Assembly: GCA_026988515.1 (NCBI GenBank)
Contig: JALSLA010000019.1
Location: 1 to 62,134, forward strand
Length of the DNA: 62,134 nucleotides
Reading direction: 5' to 3'
From: Helicobacteraceae bacterium
GTDB taxonomy: Bacteria; Campylobacterota; Campylobacteria; Campylobacterales; Sulfurimonadaceae
The translations under genes were made by a program, and so were the position numbers. Positions 56,510 to 62,134 of this stretch are shown here, in pieces (position 1 is the stretch's first letter; every line of letters begins with the position of its first letter). The notes beneath the pieces are model-generated. The model worked only from the letters and a program-made list of their open reading frames with translations. It did not search any database and was not told where the DNA came from.

Positions 56510-57576
56510 AACCGACAATTTTAGACTGCACCAAAGAGGAGTTGTCCCGTGCCATTACCCCGTCATTTCGTGCGAAACAGATTTTTAAGTGGGTATATGC
56601 GCAGTATGTCGATGATTTTAATGCCATGAACAATCTGCCGCAATCTCTACGCCATACCCTGAGTGAGCGGTACGCAATTATGCCGCTGCGTATTCTCAAG
56701 AAAGAGATATCGCGTGACGGCACCATCAAATATCTCTTTGCATTACGTGACGGCAAGACAATAGAGAGTGTGTTGCTGCGCATGAAAGCGGCACAATACG
56801 ATAGTGACGGTCAGTTAGTGCATCATGCCAAATATACCGTATGCGTTTCAACTCAGGTTGGATGTAAGGTTGGATGCGCATTCTGCTTGACGGCTAAAGG
56901 GGGATTTACGCGTGATCTCTCTTGCGGAGAAATTGTAGCTCAGGTGCTGGCACTGAAAAAAGACAACAATATTGCCGCAGAACGGCGGCTTAACATTGTC
57001 TACATGGGTATGGGCGAACCGTTGGATAATTTGCAGAACCTTGCCAAGGCCATCACTGTTTTTTCAGATGAGGACGGTCTGGCTATTGCTACCAAACGCC
57101 AAACGGTCTCTACGAGCGGGCTAAGCAGTCAAATTGACCGGCTCGGTGCGATGAATCTGGGCGTACACATTGCCATTTCACTCCATGCCGTGGACGATAC
57201 GTTGCGCAGTGAGCTGATTCCCATGAATAAAGCCCACAATATTGCTTCTATTATTGAAGCTGTTAGGCGGTTTCCCATTGATACGCGAAAACGGGTAATG
57301 TTTGAGTATTTGATGATTAAGGGTAAAAATGATGATCGGCGTTCGGCAAAAAAACTGGTGACATTGCTGCACGGCATTAAAGCCAAAGTAAATTTAATCT
57401 ATTTTAATCCGTACGAAGGCACACCTTATGAGCGGCCCGACAAGCATAGCATGGTGGCATTTCAAGAGTATCTTATTGCGCATGGGCTGCTTTGTACGAT
57501 TCGAGATTCCAAAGGCATAGATATCAGTGCGGCATGCGGTCAGTTAAAAGAGAAAGAGAATCAGGAGATAGCGTAA
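56506..57576 (+). CDS. rlmN: Dual-specificity RNA methyltransferase RlmN
   Basis: RlmN is a radical SAM enzyme that methylates C2 of A2503 in 23S rRNA and A37 in some tRNAs. The 356-residue protein has an N-terminal helical domain, the cluster motif GCKVGCAFC, YMGMGEPLDN, STSGLSSQI, AISLHA, and the catalytic Cys near the C-terminus in SAACGQL. It starts at GTG, overlapping the previous stop (GTGA). A 32-codon ORF begins on the next base after its stop. Confidence 0.96.
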   Translation: MKPTILDCTKEELSRAITPSFRAKQIFKWVYAQYVDDFNAMNNLPQSLRHTLSERYAIMPLRILKKEISRDGTIKYLFALRDGKTIESVLLRMKAAQYDSDGQLVHHAKYTVCVSTQVGCKVGCAFCLTAKGGFTRDLSCGEIVAQVLALKKDNNIAAERRLNIVYMGMGEPLDNLQNLAKAITVFSDEDGLAIATKRQTVSTSGLSSQIDRLGAMNLGVHIAISLHAVDDTLRSELIPMNKAHNIASIIEAVRRFPIDTRKRVMFEYLMIKGKNDDRRSAKKLVTLLHGIKAKVNLIYFNPYEGTPYERPDKHSMVAFQEYLIAHGLLCTIRDSKGIDISAACGQLKEKENQEIA

Positions 57577-57675
57577 ATGGGTACATTGGAGTATGTTCAA
57601 ATAATTTTTTTGTTGGCGGTAGTTGCTGTGGGTGTTGTGGGTTTTATTCGTGCGGTTAACCGTAAGGACGATTAG
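57577..57675 (+). CDS. 32-residue single-pass membrane peptide
   Basis: This ORF is too short for the track: ATG directly after the rlmN TAA, 32 codons, then TAG. The product has a short polar start (MGTLEYVQ), one hydrophobic segment of about 16 residues (IIFLLAVVAVGVVGFI) and a basic/acidic end (RAVNRKDD), which predicts N-out/C-in topology by the positive-inside rule. AGGAG in the rlmN 3' end is placed to serve it. No family was recognised. Conservation in relatives would decide whether it is real. Confidence 0.55.
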   Translation: MGTLEYVQIIFLLAVVAVGVVGFIRAVNRKDD

Positions 57676-57733
57676 GATTTGTAACAAAAAAAAGGTAAAA
57701 TGGTAGTGAAATAACATTATAAAGGAGTTAAAT

Positions 57734-57988
57734 ATGCCAGACAGTAAATGTAAAAAAACAGATTCAGACCGGATTATGCGTATTTTTGAATTGTGTGAAG
57801 AGCATTTCGGGTATGTCCGTTTTGTTGGTGTCAAATATCATTCGCGTATCGGATGGGTAGCAAAGGTGCAGTTTAACGACAGTATATATTTTGAAAATTT
57901 AACGGCGGACGGCGATAATTCAACAGACGCTTTGCGTAAATTAAAAAATAGAGTGAAAAAGATTATTAATCGGTATAATACCGTATAA
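57734..57988 (+). CDS. Small conserved-looking protein of unknown function
   Basis: The 84-residue cytosolic protein is Lys-rich with an alpha/beta pattern (RIMRIFELCEEHFGYVRFVGVKYH, WVAKVQFNDSIYFENL, DALRKLKNRVKKIINRY). AAAGGAG precedes the ATG. No family was recognised. Good RBS and codon use like its neighbours support a real gene. Confidence 0.65.
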   Translation: MPDSKCKKTDSDRIMRIFELCEEHFGYVRFVGVKYHSRIGWVAKVQFNDSIYFENLTADGDNSTDALRKLKNRVKKIINRYNTV

Positions 57989-58006
57989 TACAGAGAGGAC
58001 TAAGGG

Positions 58007-58492
58007 ATGCTAAGGGCAGCTTTAATGGTGGTGTCATTGACACTTTCTTTATATGCAACACCGTATTGGATTCAGGTGAGTAGTATTGCGGCAGATAAAA
58101 AGATTGCGCCTTCCCTTATAAAAACCATTAAAAAAAATGGCTTTTCCTATAAAACAGTGGAGGAACAGGGAAGAAAAAAGGTTCGTTTGGGCAGTTTTTC
58201 GCATTACAATGAGGCACGAAAAGCCTTGCCTAAAATACGTTGTAAAATTGCTTATGATGCATTTATTGTACCGCATGCATCAGCAAAATCAACTAAAAAG
58301 CCGCCAGCCGTTCCAACCAAAGTTGCGCCCGTTGTAATGAAAACAGAGCAGGAGAAACCGCCTGTCGGCGTCAAAGCACCAAAAAAATCTTGTGAATGTG
58401 TTTATGATGTGCATTTGCTGCGCAAGACGGAACTTGACAAAGCCCTGCGTTACTACAAAAAGTCTGCATATTACGGTTTTGATATACCGTAG
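58007..58492 (+). CDS. Secreted SPOR-domain-like protein
   Basis: The 161-residue precursor has a signal peptide (MLRAALMVVSLTLSLYA). YWIQVSSIAADKKIAPSLIKTIKK followed by KVRLGSFSHYNEARKALPKIR matches a SPOR domain (about 19-90), which binds denuded peptidoglycan glycans at division sites. A Pro/Lys-rich linker and a C-terminal segment with CECVYD follow. It ends 5 nt before a convergent gene. A cell-wall or division role is likely. Confidence 0.75.
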   Translation: MLRAALMVVSLTLSLYATPYWIQVSSIAADKKIAPSLIKTIKKNGFSYKTVEEQGRKKVRLGSFSHYNEARKALPKIRCKIAYDAFIVPHASAKSTKKPPAVPTKVAPVVMKTEQEKPPVGVKAPKKSCECVYDVHLLRKTELDKALRYYKKSAYYGFDIP

Positions 58493-58496
58493 TCAA

Positions 58497-58901
58497 CTAG
58501 AACTCAAGACACTCCAAGTAGGTATTTAAACTCTTTTTAATTCCGGACTGCAAGGATTGAAAAAGCTCTTCGGGGCTTTCGCCGTTGAGCGGGTAGCTCA
58601 CTTCGTACGAGGGGATGTAAAGGTCGAAAAATTCTTCAAACATATTTTTGACAATAGTCGCACCGTATGTGTCAGTATAGGGCAGAATAAAAAAATACTC
58701 TTTATCGCTGTTTACAATGACATCGGAACCTCGAAGTACCTTTTCCAGACTTTCAATAATAAGATCGTCTTTGACTTTTTGAAAATTACAATATAAAATA
58801 GTAAAGCTTTCTGCTCGGTTATCATCAAGTCGATCGGCTATTCCCATATTGAGCTGGAGCAGCGACGGAAAATTGTTGTATGCAAAGTGGACACCGGCCA
58901 T
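58497..58901 (-). CDS. Stand-alone degenerate GGDEF-fold-like protein
   Basis: The 134-residue cytosolic protein has a pattern resembling the second half of a GGDEF domain: FTILYCNF as first strand, VLRGSDVIVNSDKEYFFILPYTD where active enzymes read RxSDxxxRxGGDEFxxxLPxTD, then a helix (GATIVKNMFEEFFD). The GGDEF residues are replaced by NSDKEYF, so catalysis is not expected. Nucleotide binding or a structural role is possible. Family assignment is by pattern only. Confidence 0.55.
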   Translation of the reverse strand: MAGVHFAYNNFPSLLQLNMGIADRLDDNRAESFTILYCNFQKVKDDLIIESLEKVLRGSDVIVNSDKEYFFILPYTDTYGATIVKNMFEEFFDLYIPSYEVSYPLNGESPEELFQSLQSGIKKSLNTYLECLEF

Positions 58902-58956
58902 AAATACCCCTTTAAATTATTGTGAGGGTAGTATACAACACAATGGTGTAAAAAAA

Positions 58957-59934
58957 CTATAAAATGGAATATTTACTGGCCTCTTCTCTGCTGGGAAAAG
59001 GGGACGCTTTGACGTCAGTGTTTTCGATGGTGACTGTATAGGACTGTTCCGGCACCGTTTTGCAGTAATTTAAAATAATTTTGACGGCACGTGACCTGTC
59101 GCTGTTGCTGGCATTGCTTGACAGCAGGGCATGAGGACCGGGGATACCGACAGTTTTCAGATGTAAAAACTTACTGTTGTTGATTGCTTCAAGATAGGCG
59201 TTCTCCTCATGATTGCGTCCGATGACCAGTTTGGCTCCGTCGTCCAAACGCAGATGCCGGCCGTATTTGAGCACGGGAATATCACGGACTTCCAGGGTGT
59301 CGTAGGCAATGAAATCATGCATTTTTTTGGTAAAGTTTTCATCGGTCAAGAGGCAGCCGCCGCCGGGACTTTCAAAATCGGTTAAACCGAACGAACGGGC
59401 AAGTTCCATTTGCCGGTCACGGCTGCGTCCGACAATGCCTTCAAGCCGATTACGATCGACCCATCCCTCCTCTTCGGCACGGGTTGGGGCAAGTTTTTTG
59501 GCGGAGAGAGGACGCAAGAGCAGCCCTTCACAGTTGCTCATATTCAGAACGGTGGCCAACGCATCGGCATTTTGACTCATCGGACGTTGACCGAGAACCT
59601 CGCCGCTAATGAGAAAGTGCGCTCCTTCGGCTTCCATAATGCGCTTGGCGACTTCAAACATTTTGGCATGACAGTCAATACAGGGGTTGAAATGTTTTCC
59701 GTATCCGTGCTTGGGGTCAAACAGAACACTTTGCAGGTATTCGCTTTGAATGTCGATAATGCGCAGTTCGGCTCCAACCTGATTGCACATATTTTGCATA
59801 TGCTGGCGTCGGTCCCGTGTAGCGCCGAATCCGGTATTGATGTTACAGGCGATCACCTCAATGCCCTGATCGACAATGAGCTTAATGGCCAAGGTCGAGT
59901 CAAGACCGCCGCTAAAGAGCGAAATAGCTTTCAT
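58957..59934 (-). CDS. PP-loop ATPase with NFACT-R-type domain, tRNA thiolation-like
   Basis: The 325-residue protein begins with the ATP-pyrophosphatase loop SLFSGGLDSTLA, as in MnmA and ThiI. NPCIDCHAKMF and GGGCLLTD supply the cysteines expected of a tRNA-thiolating enzyme. The C-terminal region (about 210-280, LKYGRHLRLDDGAKLVIGRN) resembles an NFACT-R RNA-binding domain. A 2-thio- or 4-thio-uridine enzyme acting on tRNA is the likely role, but the target base is unknown. It starts 2 nt after the dnaG stop, so the two are coupled. Confidence 0.82.
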   Translation of the reverse strand: MKAISLFSGGLDSTLAIKLIVDQGIEVIACNINTGFGATRDRRQHMQNMCNQVGAELRIIDIQSEYLQSVLFDPKHGYGKHFNPCIDCHAKMFEVAKRIMEAEGAHFLISGEVLGQRPMSQNADALATVLNMSNCEGLLLRPLSAKKLAPTRAEEEGWVDRNRLEGIVGRSRDRQMELARSFGLTDFESPGGGCLLTDENFTKKMHDFIAYDTLEVRDIPVLKYGRHLRLDDGAKLVIGRNHEENAYLEAINNSKFLHLKTVGIPGPHALLSSNASNSDRSRAVKIILNYCKTVPEQSYTVTIENTDVKASPFPSREEASKYSIL

Positions 59935-59936
59935 GG

Positions 59937-61580
59937 TTATCCTTCATAAGGGACAAGTTCCCCGCGTTTGAGTTTTTCAATTTTGTGTCTATAGGAGCGA
60001 ATCAGAAATGACTTCTTGTCCAACGACAACTCTTGTTGGAATTTTACCTTTTTTAGAGCCTTTTCGTAATAGTTTCTAAGAAAAAAGATCAGGTTGTCTC
60101 GAAGGTGTTCGGCACTGTGAAACGGTGGATTACTTTCGTCCATTAATATGGACATGATAGCCGGATCATCCAAATTGCCTTGCAGTACCATGGAGAGTTC
60201 GCGGGAGTGGTGCAGCAACAAGGAGCTGCTGAGCGAATCGACAATCATATTGAGATGTTCCGGGTGTTCAACAGCTGTTTTGATCAGACTTCGCTCCCAA
60301 GCATCGCCGTAAGCAGTCGTAGCGCTATGGGAGTGTGCGGATGGCGAAGGGTTTATTTTAAGCAGAGAGGGAGAGAGTCCTAATTGCGATGCCAGATAAC
60401 TTTTGTACTCCTCTTGCAGTAGAGGAGAGAGTGTTTTGAGGTAGCCGATACCCTCGTGCATTGCCTGCTCTCGCTCTTTGGGATGTGTCAGTCGGTATTG
60501 TTGAAGGATATGGTGGAGGGTAAACTCTATGAAGGGTTGTGCGGAGCGAAAGAGTGTGTTAAGCTCTTCGATGTGTCCGTTTTTGACCATATCTGCCGGA
60601 TCGTACCCCTGAGAGAAGATGACAACGCCGCCGTCAAATCCGGAAGCACTTAAGAGCTTAGCGGCTTTGAGCGCTGCAGCGACACCGGCGTTATCCCCGT
60701 CGTATGCCATAATAATACGCGGATCTCCTTTGCGCAAGAGTGGTAAATGTTCAGGAGTAAGTGCCGTTCCAAGGGTGGCGACGGCCGTATTAAATCCGGC
60801 TTTATGGAGCATAATAACGTCAAGGTAGCCTTCGGTTACAATGATCTCTTTTTTTTTATAAATGGCATCACGTGCTTGGTGGTATGCGTAGAGCAGACGT
60901 GATTTATTAAACAGTTTGGTTTGCGGTGAATTGACATATTTGGCGGTATGCCCACTGATGGTACGGCCTCCAAATCCGACGACTGTACCGTTGGTAGCAT
61001 AAATGGGAAAGGTGATGCGTTCAATAAAACGTGCATAGATATTGTTCTCGCCTTTGCCGACCAGACCGAGCTCAATAGCTTCGTTAATGTTAAACAGGTG
61101 GCTTTGCAGATACGCAAGCGTCTCTTTGGATGCCGGGGCATACCCGATGCCGAAACGCTCAACGGAAGCGGCATAAATGCCGCGATCTTGCAGATACTTT
61201 TTGGCTTGCGGATGTTTTTCAAGCAGAGATTGATACCAGAGATTGAGAGCATCAATCATTTTGGTGTCAGTTTTTGGTGTTGTTCCCTGCGTGTAGGTCA
61301 GGGTATAATTGTATTGCGAGGCAAGTTTTTCAAGCGCCTCGGGATAACTGAGCTTGTCATGCTCCATAATAAACTTAATGCTGTCGCCGCCGGCACCGCA
61401 TCCAAAACAGTGGTAGATCTGTTTTTGAGGACTTACGATAAAACTGGGCGTTTTTTCATCGTGAAACGGACAGGCCCCTTTAAAATTGCTGCCGGCTTTG
61501 CGCAGTTCTACATAGCTTCCTACAACATCAACAATATCAAGACGGGCTTTGAGCCCTTCAATGGAATCGGCGGCAATCAT
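59937..61580 (-). CDS. dnaG: DNA primase DnaG
   Basis: DnaG makes RNA primers for replication. The 547-residue protein has the CHC2 zinc-binding domain (GACPFHDEKTPSF, YHCFGCGAGGD), the primase core (YARFIERITFPIYA, GFGGRT), and the Toprim domain (IIVTEGYLDVIMLHKAG, MAYDGDNAGVAAALKAA). A helicase-binding C-terminal region follows. Although rpsU, its classical operon partner, is next door, here the two are divergent. Confidence 0.97.
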   Translation of the reverse strand: MIAADSIEGLKARLDIVDVVGSYVELRKAGSNFKGACPFHDEKTPSFIVSPQKQIYHCFGCGAGGDSIKFIMEHDKLSYPEALEKLASQYNYTLTYTQGTTPKTDTKMIDALNLWYQSLLEKHPQAKKYLQDRGIYAASVERFGIGYAPASKETLAYLQSHLFNINEAIELGLVGKGENNIYARFIERITFPIYATNGTVVGFGGRTISGHTAKYVNSPQTKLFNKSRLLYAYHQARDAIYKKKEIIVTEGYLDVIMLHKAGFNTAVATLGTALTPEHLPLLRKGDPRIIMAYDGDNAGVAAALKAAKLLSASGFDGGVVIFSQGYDPADMVKNGHIEELNTLFRSAQPFIEFTLHHILQQYRLTHPKEREQAMHEGIGYLKTLSPLLQEEYKSYLASQLGLSPSLLKINPSPSAHSHSATTAYGDAWERSLIKTAVEHPEHLNMIVDSLSSSLLLHHSRELSMVLQGNLDDPAIMSILMDESNPPFHSAEHLRDNLIFFLRNYYEKALKKVKFQQELSLDKKSFLIRSYRHKIEKLKRGELVPYEG

Positions 61581-61598
61581 GCAGGAATTATAACGGAG

Positions 61599-61627
61599 TT
61601 GTACTTTAAAATATATTTGGCTATAAT
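61599..61627 (+). promoter_or_regulatory. Promoter for rpsU
   Basis: TTGTAC (61599-61604), a 17-nt spacer and TATAAT (61622-61627) stand 38 nt before rpsU. A TATAAT on the opposite strand at 61587-61592 is a candidate -10 box for dnaG, so the two promoters would overlap. Confidence 0.72.
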
Positions 61628-61665
61628 GCGCTTCTAAAAATTTTAACAGAAAGTGGGTGATGTGA

Positions 61666-61878
61666 ATGCCAGGTATTGTACTGCGTCACGATGATAATTT
61701 TGATGCCGCTTACCGTCGCTTTAAAAAACAGACAGATCGTAATCTGATTGTAACCGAAGCACGTGCGCGCCGGTTCCACGAAACGGAAACCGAAAAGCGT
61801 AAAAAGCAGAAAATTTCAGCGCGTAAGAAAATGCTAAAACGTCTCTATATGATGCGACGTTACGAATCACGCCTATAG
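61666..61878 (+). CDS. rpsU: 30S ribosomal protein S21
   Basis: S21 is a small basic protein near the anti-Shine-Dalgarno end of 16S rRNA. The 70-residue product ([21 protein letters not shown], then a basic helical tail rich in Arg/Lys) fits the family. It has its own promoter and terminator and is monocistronic and divergent from dnaG. The RBS is weak (GTGGGTGATG), as can be seen for S21 genes in other bacteria. Confidence 0.94.
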   Translation: MPGIVLRHDDNFDAAYRRFKKQTDRNLIVTEARARRFHETETEKRKKQKISARKKMLKRLYMMRRYESRL

Positions 61879-61901
61879 CAACAGGCCCTCTGGGCAGGTT
61901 G
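61879..61901 (+). terminator. rpsU terminator
   Basis: CAACAGGCCC (61879-61888) pairs with GGGCAGGTTG (61892-61901) except for two central mismatches, with a TCT loop. TTTCTCTCTATTTTCT follows, a U-rich tail. Confidence 0.7.
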
Positions 61902-62038
61902 TTTCTCTCTATTTTCTCCTTCAAAAACAATTTACATGTATTTTTCAATATTAAATAAAGTTATGTAAAAGCAATGTCTGCAGCGCTAATATTTTGTTAA
62001 TATTAGGCTAACACGCTCTTAATTTCCCAATGCTACTA

Positions 62039-62089
62039 TTTCAAAATCATCAACAAAAATATTGCAATGCGCAATATGAAATTTTGAAA
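62039..62089. promoter_or_regulatory. Nested inverted repeats upstream of the last gene
   Basis: TTTCAAAAT (62039-62047) is the inverse complement of ATTTTGAAA (62081-62089), and inside them ATATTGC (62059-62065) pairs with GCAATAT (62071-62077). The structure sits 25 nt before the start of the truncated ORF. It could be an operator or an RNA leader hairpin. Confidence 0.45.
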
Positions 62090-62113
62090 ATTTAGTTACA
62101 TGGAGTTTTAACG

Positions 62114-62134
62114 ATGCAAGCAATGCGCAACAGA
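62114..62134 (+). CDS. Start of a gene cut by the window end
   Basis: An ATG at 62114 follows GGAG (62102-62105) with 8 nt spacing and reads MQAMRNR before the window ends. The frame is open but only seven codons are visible, so no product can be named. Confidence 0.5.

Overview
This window looks like the start of a chromosome from a Campylobacterota (epsilonproteobacterial) chemolithotroph, most likely close to Sulfurimonas, Sulfuricurvum or Sulfurovum. The reasons are the ruvC<->dnaA-dnaN-gyrB start, TATTCACA-type DnaA boxes on both sides of dnaA, a System II (CcsBA) cytochrome c maturation protein, an RNase J with a long basic N-terminus, ThyX, an NrfJ-like lipoprotein and many small c-type cytochromes. 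The genus is inferred from gene content, not from an alignment. I saw no tRNA, rRNA, CRISPR array, transposase or prophage gene, and no gene-free stretch longer than about 300 bases.

Layout. 0-7.6 kb: a probable bipartite oriC, ruvC, dnaA, dnaN, gyrB, a degenerate GGDEF-EAL protein overlapping gyrB, and queF. 7.6-23.2 kb: a phosphate region split into pstCAB, phoU-phoB-phoR-cca, pstS and a porin, with a B12/radical SAM protein, a Fur/PerR-like regulator, a dihaem cytochrome c peroxidase, DUF188, DUF3365, DUF2461 and EptA-like genes between them. Four promoters here share the same 18-bp direct repeat (TGTAACC-N4-TGTWAYS), each exactly 9 nt upstream of a TANNNT -10 box. I read this as the Pho box of this organism.

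23.4-38.7 kb: a compact electron-transfer island. It encodes a monohaem cytochrome, a 12-haem-motif cytochrome, an octahaem cytochrome, a small secreted tetrahaem cytochrome, an NHL-propeller lipoprotein, a PpiC/SurA-like prolyl isomerase, a 608-residue outer-membrane beta-barrel, a second NHL propeller, a 678-residue multihaem cytochrome, a small secreted protein, a 1053-residue CcsBA and a DUF4136-like lipoprotein. The set resembles what I recall of the Geobacter OmcE/OmcS cytochrome-nanowire clusters. The 252-residue tetrahaem protein is the natural filament-subunit candidate, and a strong hairpin separates it from the export-type genes. This is the most exciting candidate system in the window.

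38.7-50 kb: an NrfJ-like lipoprotein, a monohaem cytochrome and a Sel1-repeat protein; a GGDEF-EAL enzyme; an FmdE-like protein; a two-component system; a secreted protein followed by a TSP3/beta-barrel protein; and a DUF2231 membrane protein. 48-62 kb is mostly housekeeping: thrS-infC, rpmI, rplT, thyX, rnj, ksgA, hisF, a nucleosidase-like gene, rlmN, a 32-residue membrane peptide missed by the ORF track, a SPOR protein, a PP-loop/NFACT-R protein, dnaG and divergent rpsU.

A second unexplained signal runs through everything: the palindrome TACATGTA (extended consensus TTTACATGTAAA) occurs at least 19 times, inside and between genes and in different reading registers, against roughly two expected. 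It behaves like a genome-wide iterated palindrome.
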